Positions 22,080 through 33,390 of a DNA stretch of 64,000 nucleotides are shown here, piece after piece. The stretch comes from Tipula vernalis (Eukaryota; Arthropoda; Insecta; Diptera; Tipulidae): positions 263,352,057-263,416,056 of the forward strand of contig OY282559.1 of the NCBI GenBank assembly GCA_958295665.1. Direction: 5' to 3'. The first letter of the stretch is position 1. Each line of letters begins with the position of its first letter. A program made the position numbers and the translations under genes. The notes under the pieces are model-generated. The model made no database searches, was not told the DNA's origin, and was given only the letters and a program-made list of their open reading frames with translations.

Positions 22080-24850
22080 AGACCAACTCATGTTAAATTT
22101 AGAATTTTAAGTTATTACAGCTTCTAACGGAAATTTAATTGTATTTGTAAAAGGAATAACTTGTTTTTTTTTTAAATTAGTTACTACATTAATTACTACA
22201 TTTTTTTCTGAAAAAAAATTAATTTAATATTTACAGTAAAGCACCAGTAATACAAAAAAATTGATATTTTTTATAACAACAATTATAACAAAATTGAAAA
22301 ATTAATTTATGGCAATTGAGATTTATCACTATTAAAACATAAAGTTTTTGTATTTTGTAGTCATTTTTAATTTTTATTTACCTAAATCCTATATTTTATA
22401 AAAATAAAGAATTTTTTTTTATGAAAATAATAACTTTAAAAGATTTTAAATATTTAAATTAATTTAAACAGCTACTATTCTACCTTAGAAACGTCAAACG
22501 ACCCGCTTTAGAGGCATGCAATTTTAAGGCAATCTATGTACCATACCACTCCTGAAGTAAATCCTCATTTTTTCAAAAATTGGCATTTACCTTTGCAAAA
22601 TGTATGATTTCAAGATCTTTATCTTGTTTATTTCTCATTGTTAGAAATTTTATAAAATACACTTAAAAATAGCGATCCAAAATTGGGCCTTTTACCTTAA
22701 TGTTTAAAATATTAAAAATATTAACCTCTACAATTTTTATCAAAATCGATACCCTACTTTTTTAAAATTTTATTTACGTAAATATATAAAATCAAATAAT
22801 AATAATTTGCAAAAATCAAAACATTTTACCTAAAAATGTTAATTGGATTAGTTTAAAATATTATTTAAAGTTATAATTTTGTATTTTAACAAGCGCTTCG
22901 GGAATTAGACAAATTTATGTTATAAATTATATAATTATCGAAAATACGAAATAATAAAATGTGTAATTAATATAAAATAAATAAATACAAACATAATCGA
23001 ATAACGAAAATTGTAAAATTTTTGTAGCATAGTAATAATAATAAAAAAATATTTGTTTTAGTTAGATTATTAAAACTATTAATATTATTACAAATATTGT
23101 ATTATGTACATATCGCTTTATTTATATATGTATTTAGGTTATGTACATACATGTTTTTTTTTGTTGCACAACAAAAACACAAATATTGAATAAATATTAT
23201 TATTTAGATAAAAACGTTTTTATTAATAATAATTGTAATCATTTTTTGAATCATTTATATCAATTAATAATACGTACATAGTCATTTATCTTTTACATAT
23301 TATTCTAAAATGTTTATATTAAATTTTGAACATTTTTAAATCAATAGTTTTTTTGTTCTTTATTTGGTTTTTAATTTAAATTAGTTTATGCCTTTAGGTC
23401 ATAAAATGGATATGTTAAAATTATTTGTTATATGGAACGGAGGGTTTATGTACAAAATTTTGGTGAAAATCATTTAATATTTTGGTTTTACTGGAAATGG
23501 ACACATAAAATATATAAAATTAGCGAGTGATATATTTTTAATGAGTTTTTGTACAAAATACAAATTTTTTTTTTAAAGTGTGGTAAATCTATATTTGATT
23601 ATAGAATTTTTAGTTGAATATATCAATTTAATGATATCATACTGGTAATCATTCTCTATTGCATTTTTTTTTAAATGTACTGTACATAATAATTTAATTA
23701 ATTTACCATAGGCAATAAATATTTTTAAATACAATTTTTTCGGGGTATATTTTGATGTAGACAACAATACTACATAATAGGTGCTATCTATGAGTAAATA
23801 TATCCTACAAATATGTAGATGTTAATTAAAACCAACTAATTAAAATTGGTTGTGTTTAAATTTTATTTTTATTAAAATTATCTATTTTTGAAATTTTACC
23901 GATTAATCCATGAAACACATACTTCACAAACATAAACAATATAATACAGGGTAAGTGAAAATTTAGTACACAAAATTATATACCATGCTGCTTCACGCGA
24001 TGAAAACGTATTTTATGTAAAATTGAATTTTTTAATTTATTAAAACTATTTAAAATTATAAAATATTTGAGATTTCTATACAAAAAATTTTATCTCGCCT
24101 TTAAAAGCTCATTCAATTAAAACTTGTGTAACGAAGTTATACTGTTTGAAAACCGTCTCTACCAAATTTGTCCAAGAAAACAAAAACAAATCAAGGTAGA
24201 ATCGTAAAAAAAACTCTTCGTGAACAGATAATAAATAATACTGGTTCATTGCCTTTGATCGGTCATTTTAGCGCGGCTTTAGCTCAGGAGTAATGGGGTG
24301 GGCTTTTCAAAGGATGAACTCAGTCTTGAAAGACCGTTAATTAAATGTTGTAAACATAAATTTAAATAATTAGAAACAAAAAAAACAAGTAAGGAATCAT
24401 CATCAGCCAATTAGAAAATTAACAACGAAGAAATCGGAGTAACATAAATCTGTCATGACATCACTCACCTCGGTCCCACTACGTTTTGATTTTTATCTCA
24501 TTATATTATTACTCCAAGAGTATAACGAAAATTCAATGACGTTTTAATTTTCAAGAACAAAAACAATTATGTATTTAATTTCAAAAATAAGTTTAGAATT
24601 CAAAGTTTATAAACAAATGTGTAAATTTTAGATGAAACTACAAAGTTATGAATAATGTATGGACATATATGCAAATGGTTAAATTAAAGATAAAACCTAA
24701 CTAAACTTATTAAATACCTCATCTACTTAAAATTAAGAAACTAATGAAGAAATAATAATAATAAACATACAATAAATGTATATAAATAATAATAATAAAC
24801 ATACAATAAATGTATATAAATAATAATAATAATAATAAAAAGAAATATAA
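22080..24850. other. AT-rich gene-poor stretch
   Basis: Very AT-rich, with homopolymer runs and short AT microsatellites. I saw no coding, RNA-gene or terminal-repeat signal. Two tandem copies of an about 41-base unit with AATAATAAT and ACATACAATAAATGTATATA occur at about 24747-24835. Confidence 0.5.
24747..24838. repeat. Two-copy tandem repeat plus AAT microsatellite
   Basis: An about 41-bp unit containing ACATACAATAAATGTATATA is present twice, followed by a short (AAT)n run. Confidence 0.85.
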
Positions 24851-25110
24851 TTGTAGTGTTTTTTTATTCGCTCCGGATAGCTGCTATCGAGAGCCGTCAT
24901 ATAAAAAGCGGCTCCCGATAGCGCTCCGTATAAATAGGTAGAGCCAAATATTTTTTATATGCAGTTTTTACTAAATAATTGAATTAAAAATGATAGTTTG
25001 ATGTTAAATAAGTTTAGTTTACCAATAAATAGCGCGTCAAATTTAAATTTAGGCGTATAAAAATGACGGCTCTCGATAGCAGCTATCCGGAGCGAATAAA
25101 AAAACTACAA
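24851..25110. mobile_element. 260-bp MITE with long inverted repeats
   Basis: The arms 24863-24899 and 25062-25098 are perfect complements over about 37 bases (TATTCGCTCCGGATAGCTGC and onward), extending with small gaps through TTGTAG at both tips to about 50 bases. A degenerate third copy of the arm (CGGCTCCCGATAGCGCTCC) lies inside at about 24910-24930. No coding capacity. GC content of the arms contrasts sharply with the surroundings. Superfamily unknown; no clear duplication seen. Confidence 0.85.
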
Positions 25111-26397
25111 ATATAAGAATAAAGAACAAAATAAAAAACTCTTATGAGTATCTTGTGAAGGTGCTTAAATGTGGTATGTTGAATGTTGCGCCGGTACCAA
25201 TTAATTATATTATTTGCAATGTTGCTTAATAGAATTGTTGTTGCAACATGAATTGCGAATATGTGTTACATAGTGGTATATTCATTATGGCACATAAATG
25301 AATGAGTAATAATTACATATTCGCTATGATATATAGCTGATTGAATATTGAACATTTTGGATGTTCAAAGTAACGAATCACTAACTATTCGACTGGCTGA
25401 CATAAACATTGTTCGAATCACAATTTAAATAATTCACTATAACTTATTTCAATATTATTTTACTAGATTTATATTAGTTTTAAATTTTAGAATATTGTTT
25501 TTAAAATTTTTAACGGATATTATGATCAAGGTTTATTTTTAATAGAGGTAATTTTATGTCTATCTGTTATATACTTTTTTAACAATCACTTCACACTAAA
25601 CGGTACGAGAATTGATCTTCTTGTAACTGTTTTTCACTTAACTAATTCACATTTTCCTAATTTTAGGAATTTTTGGTTAAAAAACAAAAAGTTTTATTTA
25701 TTATAATTCACTTAGATATTATTTTGTTATTTATGAATGTATTGTTATTAGATTTAAAAAAAAAAATATTATTATTCACTCAGCTTACTCGAAGCACATC
25801 TCGAATAGCCGTTTAATGATCATACGATCATAACTGTCTCAACATAAATCGTGTCCTTGAGACCTCATTTTAGCACACTTTCACATATATTCTAATTTTA
25901 TAATTAATTAACGATAAATGGTATATAATGCAGAATGCTTATAAAAGTTCGCAATACAGGAAAGGAAAACTTTGCCTTAAAACTAAGCAGAAACATTTAT
26001 GTTTTTAATGTTAAATTGCATATAGGTGCATAACTAATCCACTCACAAAAAGGGCAAATTCCAGTTAAATTCTAACCGAATTTAAAAATGCCGATAATTA
26101 CTAAAGTTTATAAAGAAACGCCTCGAATTCTCTAGATTGATTCAAATTATTCTACAATAATTATCACCATATCAATCTATTGCCGCAATAAAAAATACAA
26201 AATATATTGCGTAAACTGAACTTCACTTATTCAATTTGTAACTTTTTCCACGAACAAAACAAATTTAATTATTTTTAAATTTTTAACAAAAGGTTTTATT
26301 TCGGGATAGATTTTAATAAATCATCCCCTCTATTCCATAGCAATTTATTGACTGTCTTTCCCATAAAAAAAAAACAAAACCCGATCATCATTACCAC
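25111..26397. other. AT-rich spacer, no gene seen
   Basis: No coding or structural signal that I can support. It ends in ACCAC, the left copy of the target duplication of the next element. Confidence 0.5.
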
Positions 26398-26969
26398 TGT
26401 TTAGAGGCAGTTTCCCTGTAAAACATCATTTGCTGGACATGCCTAAAATTATAGTAAATTATAAATTTTATGATATTTTAGAGATATTTAAATTTAAAGA
26501 AAATTTATATACTTACGTTTAATTCAATTTGTTTTGACGTTTTGAAATGCCAATAATATTCATTTTGCTATTTTCGAGTAGATCGATGCGACATCTTTTG
26601 AATGTTCCGCAAACGATAGTATTCGAAAATAGCAAATATTAATTTTTGTAATTGTATAGTTTTTATAGCACCTTTTGGTATATAAAGACAACAAAATTAT
26701 TGTATGGAGTAACTTTTGTTTTGCAACTCATCATAGAGAGAGATATACATATAATAAAATTGAAATGTGATACGGTTTATAACGTTTTGATAAAAAACCA
26801 ATTAGTTTTTATTATTAATTAAATTGTGCTATTGGTGATTGTAAGAATCCTGATATTCAAAGATACAGTCCATTTTTCTTAAAATACACCGTGGGACAAA
26901 CAGCATCCAATTTTTCGGGCCACGGATACACCGTGGAATTTACATCATCAATTTTTGGATTGCTACCCA
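26398..26969 (+). repeat. 5' LTR of the BEL/Pao element
   Basis: 572 bp, TGTTTAGAGG...GCTACCCA. A TATATAAAGACA-like box at about 26680 and the position in the LTR suggest a promoter there; this is inference. It carries 4 bases (in GATATACATATA) missing from the 3' LTR. Confidence 0.96.
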
Positions 26970-26971
26970 TT

Positions 26972-26990
26972 TTGTGGTCCTTCGAGCCGG
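26972..26990 (+). promoter_or_regulatory. Probable tRNA primer-binding site
   Basis: TGTGGTCCTTCGAGCCGG follows the 5' LTR after three bases; TGG-start sequences of this kind prime minus-strand DNA synthesis in BEL/Pao elements. The tRNA was not identified. Confidence 0.6.
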
Positions 26991-27648
26991 ATATTTCTGG
27001 CGGCTCTTTGTGTTTTGTTCGAGTAACATTAATATACGAGACGATTTGGAAATTGAAAACACATGTCGAGAAAGTGCAAGAATAAGCTAAGTAGCCATTT
27101 TGTTTTGTTATTTTGAAAAATTTAACCTAAAAATCATGATTTATTTTATAAACTAAAAAATTCGCATGAAAACAGTTTATCTTTTGTCAATTGAAAATCA
27201 TATAAAGTCGAAATTATAAATTTATCTCTTTCGAATCCGTAATTGTACACAATTCAGACCAATTAATCATTGAATAGAATTCAACATATGAAATACAAAC
27301 AAATGAAAATAGTGATCTAGTGTTCAGTGTAATGGGTCGATAAATTAAGTGATACTTTGTTTTTTGGATTAAATAACGTTGTGATAATTCCTTTATTGAA
27401 ATTAAAATAGGTATTGGCTATTCTCCGTTAACATTAAATCAGTAGTGATCTTTGTTTGGGATATAACGTGGTCTTGTTTTTCTTTCAAGACAATAAACAA
27501 TTCGGTAATCCGATTACTGTTAACTTTATTTGCTAAACGATAAACCAGTTAGTTACACGACTATTGTAACCAGAAACGTTGTGTAAAACATAATCTAAAT
27601 AACATTAGTGATCACAAATAAAAAAAAAAAATAAAAAAATAAATAAAA

Positions 27649-28959
27649 ATGGCCGAGCTGCAGGTATTAAAGAAACAAAGATCTGTCAACAAAGAAAAGC
27701 TTACTTTGATTTTAAATTCACTTAAAAAATCACCATTCGAGATGTCAGTAGAAGAATGCAGGGCGAAAATTAATCTAGTGGAAAAGCTGATGGAGGAATT
27801 TACAGCAATCGAGAACAATATTTTTAAGGTAGATCAAGCCCAAGACGCAGATATGGAATACGAAGCAAATTATTATAAGGCAATAACAGAACTCAACCAA
27901 ATCATTCGTAAATTAGGAATCAATATTACTTATGTTAGTTTTGATCAATCACTAAATAATACACAAACAGTAGCAGATGTAAAATTACCCAAGTTGAATA
28001 TACCTCCATTTTCCGGCGACTACACTGAGTGGCAATCTTTTTATGATTTATACGTCGCCTCTATTCATGATTCCAGTTCGCTTACAGCGGTTCAAAAATT
28101 TCAATATCTGAAAGGGTTACTTCGAGGCGAAGCAGCGAGCTTACTTAGACATTTCAGCATCACCGACAGTAATTATATCGAAGCTCTAAATAAGTTGAGA
28201 CAACGCTATGATAAAAAACGTCATACGATCAATACCTTCATTAAAACTTTTTTAGAGCAGCCGTCAATAAGTACAGCTAATAACACGAATGTCAAACGAT
28301 TGCTCGATGTATCTGATGAAACACTTAGAGGTTTAAAGGCTATGGGGGATAAAGGCGAAGAAAGAGATCCATGGTTAATTTATATATTGGTGTCAAAGTT
28401 AGATGATGAATCCAGAGGTTTATTGGCTCATCATACGGCAAACAAAGATTTCCCTTCGATTCAAGATCTCTTTGAATTTTTATTACAGAGAAGCGATCCC
28501 TTAGAGTCGATCCGCAGTTCAGCAAGACGCAGCCAAATCCAAAAGCAATCATCAATTCAGGGTCATGCCGTGGTTAATAATCAGATGGAGTGTCCAATAT
28601 GTAAAGCTTCTGATCATCTTATTTATCAATGCAAGAAGTTTAACCAAATGGATATTCAAACGCGCCGAGAGTGGACAAGGTCAAACAATCGGTGTTTCAA
28701 TTGTTTGGGTGATAGACATGTAGTATTCAAATGTTTATCCAGACGGCGATGTGCGACGTGTAAGAGAAAGCACCACACTCTTCTCCATTCATCGGAAGTT
28801 GAAACAGATAGTCAATCCTGCAAAGAAGATCAAATAACGGATTCACAAAGCTCAACAGGCACAATGTCATCGGGGTACGGTCATGCTCCCACTGTTAAAT
28901 CGATTTTACCAACAGCAATAATAAAGGTACTGTGCACGTCGGATAAAGTTTTGCATTAA
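27649..28959 (+). CDS. BEL/Pao gag polyprotein
   Basis: 436 residues from the ATG at 27649, preceded by an A-rich leader. The N-terminus is charged and helical. A DUF1759-type capsid region follows (KLPKLNIPPFSGDYTEWQSF, about residues 110-130), then FQYLKGLLRGEAASLL, as in other BEL/Pao gags. Two zinc-knuckle-like groups lie near residues 315-385 (CPICKASDHLIYQC; CFNCLGDRHVVFKC), with a third Cys pair (CATCKRKHH). The frame ends at TAA (28957-28959), and protease-pol continues in the same frame immediately after. Confidence 0.93.
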   Translation: MAELQVLKKQRSVNKEKLTLILNSLKKSPFEMSVEECRAKINLVEKLMEEFTAIENNIFKVDQAQDADMEYEANYYKAITELNQIIRKLGINITYVSFDQSLNNTQTVADVKLPKLNIPPFSGDYTEWQSFYDLYVASIHDSSSLTAVQKFQYLKGLLRGEAASLLRHFSITDSNYIEALNKLRQRYDKKRHTINTFIKTFLEQPSISTANNTNVKRLLDVSDETLRGLKAMGDKGEERDPWLIYILVSKLDDESRGLLAHHTANKDFPSIQDLFEFLLQRSDPLESIRSSARRSQIQKQSSIQGHAVVNNQMECPICKASDHLIYQCKKFNQMDIQTRREWTRSNNRCFNCLGDRHVVFKCLSRRRCATCKRKHHTLLHSSEVETDSQSCKEDQITDSQSSTGTMSSGYGHAPTVKSILPTAIIKVLCTSDKVLH

Positions 28960-31623
28960 CGTGCACTTTTAGATTTAGGCTCCCAAGCCAGTTTTATCAC
29001 TGAGTCTTGTATTCAGCGTATTGGGGTACGTCGAAAAAATGGAAGAGTATCGGTACGAGGTTTAGGGCACGTTGACGCAGGAACTACCAGGGGAATCACA
29101 ACTGTCAACATTCAGCCAGAGGTTGGGTCAAACATATCAGTGAACGCATTTATTCTTAATCGAATCACATCAAAGTTACCAGAATTCAGTGCAAACATCT
29201 TGAATTTAGACGAGTTTAAAGGGGTATATTTAGCCGATCCAGACTTCTATAAATCAAACGAGATAGACGTTCTTATAGGCGTTGAACATTTCTTTAATAT
29301 TTTAATCGGTGGCCAAATTCGAAGAGCCCAAAATGCGCTTGTTCTTCAAAATACAATTTTTGGTTGGGTGGTTGCAGGTAGTTTCAATAACGGCGAAACA
29401 TACGAAGAAGCCTGCACAACTGGAATTACAAGCAACATATGTGAGTTTAACATCGACGCAACCCTAAGACGATTTTGGGAAATCGAGTCAGTCCCTAATA
29501 AAGCAACCTTTTTATCACCTGAAGAAGACTTGTGTGAACAGAGCTTTACAAAGAATCTACGAAGAACTCCGGAAGGCCATTTTGAAGTCAGATTACCATT
29601 TAAAGACTCACCGGCCAAGTTAGGAAAATCACTCAATAAAGCAATTCAACGGTTGACTGGGATAGAACGCCGCTTTAGCCGAGATACAAACTATTACGAG
29701 CTATACAAACATTTTATGAACGAATATCAGTCACTTGGTCACATGCAAGAAATTCCCTTAGGAGAGGTTAAGGATGATGGTTTCTTTCTGCCCCATCACG
29801 GAGTCATTAAACAGGGAAGCACAACCACCAAACTTAGGGTTGTTTTCGACGGGTCTGCTAAAACTAGCACGGGTATATCTTTAAATGACTGTTTAGCTGT
29901 TGGTCCGACTATGCAATCCTCTTTGTATTCTATTATCTTGCGATTTAGAGAACATCGTTTTATCTTTTCCGCAGATATAGAAAAAATGTACAGGCAGATT
30001 GGCATTCATGATGAAGACACTAATTTTCAAAAAATTGTATGGCGCGAAAATCCATCGGATCCTCTTAAATACTTTAAGTTATGCACGGTAACCTACGGAC
30101 TAGCTTCAGCCCCATTTTTGGCAACACGGGCATTATATCAAGTCGCTCAAGACGCACTAAAACTTGATCCAGTGGCAGCAAGAAATATCAAGCGCAACAT
30201 TTATATAGATGACATCATGACTGGTGGAAATACAATAGCCGAATCAAAAGCATTAAAATCATCGATTACAACGATTTTATCTACATATGGGTTCAAATTG
30301 CGAAAGTGGATATCGAATTCAAATGAAATGTTAGAGGATGTGCCACCATGCGACAAGGAGCAGGAGATGAAATCGATAGAAGACAATACCGATACTACAG
30401 TGAATATCCTTGGATTACAATATGAGCCTGGAGAAGATGTATTTAAATTCCGAGTAAGGCTACCAAATAACACACTAATTACAAAACGAAGAATACTATC
30501 CGAGGCAGGCAAAGTTTTCGACCCATTGGGTTGGATCGCTCCAGTAAACATTAAGATTAAAATTTTTATTCAACAGCTGTGGATTCTGAATTTAGACTGG
30601 GATGATCCGTTGCCAGACAAAGACGCTAACCAATGGATACAAATCCGAACCATGTTACCATCCTTAGAAGATATCTCGATACCAAGATTTGTGCAAACAT
30701 CAACCAGAGTGAAGATTGAGTTGCATGGGTTCTGTGACGCCAGTCAAGCAGCTTATGCAGCAGCAATTTACTATCGTGTTACTAATGCCAACAACGAAAT
30801 TCACGTCAACTTAATAACAGCAAAAACCAAGGTTGCACCGATAAAACAGCAAATATTGCCACGCCTGGAACTATGTGGCGCAGTCTTGTTGAGTAATTTG
30901 ATGAATGTAGTGAAGAAGGAGACTAATTTAAGTATCGATCAAATATTCTTGTGGACGGATTACACCATCGTGTTGGATTGGCTTACTGCTCATCCTCGCC
31001 GTTGGCCTACTTTCGTGGCAAACCGTACATCACAGATATTATCCTCGTTTAGTCGATCCCATTGGGGTCACGTACCTTCGCCAGAGAATCCAGCCGATAT
31101 CGCTTCAAGAGGACTTTGCTCGCACGATCTGAAATCTAACTCTTTATGGTGGAATGGACCTGAATGGCTGTATAAACCTAAAGCGTTGTGGCCACAACAA
31201 CAGCGGGTGTACACTATTGATGCTCCGGAAACTACAACTCATGCTGCAACCATGTTAGTGGAAGAAACTGATCTATTCGAAAAAATAATGTCTAAATATT
31301 CATCATTTCATAAGTTACAAAGAATCTTCGCGTACATTTTGCGATTCATTCGTCATTCGAGACAACCTAAGTCATCCCGGAGCACTGGAATATTTTTGAG
31401 CGGCAAGGAAATGTATGAAGCTCTTTTTAAAATCTGTATACATAATCAAAATAAATATTTTTCGGGAGACATTAAAGAATTACGTAAGAATAAATCAGTT
31501 AAACACACTAGTACAATAAAATCTCTCAGCCCATTCATCGATGATTTTGGAGTTCTTCGAGTGGGTGGCCGTCTAGAAAGATGCGAAGCGCCGTTTTCTA
31601 CAAAACATCCTATCATATTATCA
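28960..31623 (+). pseudogene. BEL/Pao pol, 5' part: protease, reverse transcriptase, RNase H, start of integrase
   Basis: Directly after the in-frame TAA the protease begins (RALLDLGSQASF). The active-site triad reads Asp-Leu-Gly instead of Asp-Ser/Thr-Gly. Reverse transcriptase is complete, with the YIDD box at about 30205-30216. RNase H has HGFCDASQAAYAA (about 30724) and RLELCGA. The integrase zinc region begins near 31550 (VLRVGGRLE...KHPIIL) and is cut at 31623 by the nested element. Apart from that cut and the stop before it, this reading frame of 831 codons from 29140 is open, which fits a young copy. Confidence 0.93.
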
Positions 31624-31628
31624 GACGT

Positions 31629-31803
31629 AATATAACTAGTGGTCCGCTTATTATCGATAATTTTTTTCAAATGTCACGAATGCGTATCCCAGCGACGAAA
31701 ATGCAACGAGTGCGCAGCACGAGTTGCATTTTCTAAACCTTGGGATACGCATGAGTGACATTTGGAAAAAATTATCGATTCTTAAGAGGACCACGAGTTA
31801 TAT
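31629..31803. repeat. About 175-bp near-perfect palindrome at the Crypton edge
   Basis: ATATAACTAGTGGTCC at 31629 pairs with GGACCACGAGTTATAT ending at 31803. Pairing continues inward through ATCGATAATTTTTT, CAAATGTCAC, ATGCGTATCCCA and GAAAATGCAACGAG, nearly to the centre (GTGCGCAGCAC). Mismatches and small gaps total roughly 15 per cent of each arm. It begins 5 bp inside the junction with the interrupted BEL/Pao gene and lies 119 bp beyond the recombinase stop codon. It may be a separate foldback element or a structural end of the Crypton. Confidence 0.9.
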
Positions 31804-31921
31804 TTGGGTGGAGAATATAATGAATTGGTGTGAAAGATAAAACTTAAATTCACAACATGAAAGATTATATTTGTAATAACAATTATTTATTATGCAAGAA
31901 TACCATTGAAACATATTATAT

Positions 31922-33112
31922 TTAGAACTGACAGTTGTTGAAGGTACAATTTTCAAATCGGAATTGTTCTTCATTTGTGTTGTTAATTTTAGATGAAACG
32001 ATTGGGTTTACAGCTTTTGACGGCTCAGCAGAACTTCCTCGCATCTTTTCTAGAATATTGTTGTGTTGCTCTGGCTGCATATTTAAATATGGCTGAATTG
32101 AATTAGCACTGCTATGGCCGGTTATTTTAATCAATTGTTGATCTGAAATACCCGCATTTGCCATTATAGTAACCGCAGTTGATCTATGACTATGATTGGT
32201 GATTTTATTATTTTGCACATCAATTCCAATTGCCTGGGCCGTTTGTTTGGTCCATTTTGATAATTCATTGACACCTACAGGAAGATTTTTATACCACCTT
32301 CCAGTTGAATTTTTCCAGAAAGGATTGGGTGTAAGAAACAATCTTTCGGAGGTTACATGATTTGGCCGTTTATTCATTAATTTATTGAATAATCGTACGG
32401 GACAAACGTTGATATTATTCACATTTTGCGTGAGCCACTTACTATTAGCACAACGGCTTGCACCTCCTTGTGTAGTTTTGGTGAATATAGGGTTATATTC
32501 AATTCGTCCCGTATCATTACCGAAATGGTCTGTAATTCTCTTAAAATAATGAGTTAAAGCAAACGCGGCTTCGTTACCACGCCACGCTAATTCTGTCGCA
32601 ACAATGTTGAAGAATTTCTTTTGAAGTCCATAAGGGTTATCTTCATCCCAATACGTTTGCATACAAGTAGATTCATTTGACGTAAAAGCTACAGCACTTA
32701 ATTTCCGTTTGTTCGGTTCACTTTGAAGTTGTTTCCGTTTTGAATCTCTGGCACATCTTGCCTGTTTAAACTCAATATCACGAAATGGATCAAATTTTAT
32801 TTTAAATTCTGCATAATATTTTTCTTGAAGCATTTTCGCTAGCGTATTCCAAATAGTTTTAATTACAGTTTCCTTGTAATTTTCTCCGTTAGACTTACGC
32901 ATATTGCATGCATAATCTTTTAAATATGACGCGAGCATATCAATTGATGTGTCTCGCTCAATTGTGTATTGACGTGTTGCACAAAAATCCATAAACTGTT
33001 TCCAAATACTTTTCTTATTTCGTTCCGTGTTTAAAGGAACACTATTGAGTATTAACTCTTCGATTTTTTTATTTGTACACTCTCCCCATCTTTGATTATC
33101 ACAATTATCCAT
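31922..33112 (-). CDS. Crypton-type tyrosine recombinase, intact
   Basis: 396 residues, one exon, clear ATG at 33112. The C-terminal half carries the four main catalytic elements of tyrosine recombinases in order: R178 (TELAWRGNEA), H307-x-x-R310 (NHSHRST), H333 (ITGHSS) and the nucleophile Y342 (QPYLNM). The N-terminal about 110 residues are a helical core-binding-like domain. The GxR-free spacing and DUF3504-like surroundings resemble the animal Crypton group related to KIAA1958/ZMYM-type host genes. A short Cys/Asn tail (FENCTFNNCQF) ends the protein. It should recombine DNA through a 3'-phosphotyrosine link and move a circular intermediate. No lesion was seen. Confidence 0.9.
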   Translation of the reverse strand: MDNCDNQRWGECTNKKIEELILNSVPLNTERNKKSIWKQFMDFCATRQYTIERDTSIDMLASYLKDYACNMRKSNGENYKETVIKTIWNTLAKMLQEKYYAEFKIKFDPFRDIEFKQARCARDSKRKQLQSEPNKRKLSAVAFTSNESTCMQTYWDEDNPYGLQKKFFNIVATELAWRGNEAAFALTHYFKRITDHFGNDTGRIEYNPIFTKTTQGGASRCANSKWLTQNVNNINVCPVRLFNKLMNKRPNHVTSERLFLTPNPFWKNSTGRWYKNLPVGVNELSKWTKQTAQAIGIDVQNNKITNHSHRSTAVTIMANAGISDQQLIKITGHSSANSIQPYLNMQPEQHNNILEKMRGSSAEPSKAVNPIVSSKINNTNEEQFRFENCTFNNCQF

Positions 33113-33390
33113 CTTTGTATCAAGCAGTAATCAATACTGATTCACAAATATTTTGTAATTGCATAAGTTGACAGATAGTTATATAAGAATTTTGTTTTTG
33201 TTGTGTGTTACTTTGATTCTAATGAATTTATTTTTATTAATAAAAATCGCCAAAAATAATAAATAGTAGGCTATTGCCATAACAACGTTTTTCCCACAGC
33301 GACAATACAACAGTGTTGTATTATCACTTATTAATAACAAAAATAACAAAAAAATTGCATAGTGAAATAGATGATTTTTAGGTATGAATT
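33113..33390. other. 5' flank of the Crypton gene
   Basis: Non-coding, AT-rich. It contains GTTGTATTATCACTTATTAATAAC-type short inverted words but no defined promoter that I can support. Confidence 0.4.

Larger units (their letters stand above)
31624..33390 (-). mobile_element. Crypton-type tyrosine-recombinase element inside the BEL/Pao integrase
   Basis: The BEL/Pao integrase reading frame stops at 31623 and resumes after 33390. The flanks are near-identical 9-mers, ATATTATCA (31615-31623) and ATATTCTCA (33391-33399). The insert encodes a single intact tyrosine recombinase on the minus strand and lacks long terminal inverted repeats, as Cryptons do. A palindrome occupies 31629-31803 at the gene's 3' side. 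Because the host LTRs are nearly identical, this insertion must be younger still. Confidence 0.85.

Noticed and set aside
23573..23767. Minus-strand 64-codon frame
   Set aside because: Composition is that of random AT-rich sequence, and no neighbours or motifs support it.
24270..24320. A tRNA-like string GCGGCTTTAGCTCAGGAGTAATGGGGTGGG
   Set aside because: It has a D-arm-like word but I could not fold an acceptor stem, anticodon arm and T arm in the right spacing.
26891..27085. A 64-codon open frame across the LTR/leader junction of the BEL/Pao element
   Set aside because: It spans the LTR end and the primer-binding site and has no recognisable content; it is a chance frame.
29346..30551. 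Minus-strand frames within the BEL/Pao pol
   Set aside because: Shadow frames opposite the reverse transcriptase; no motif of their own.
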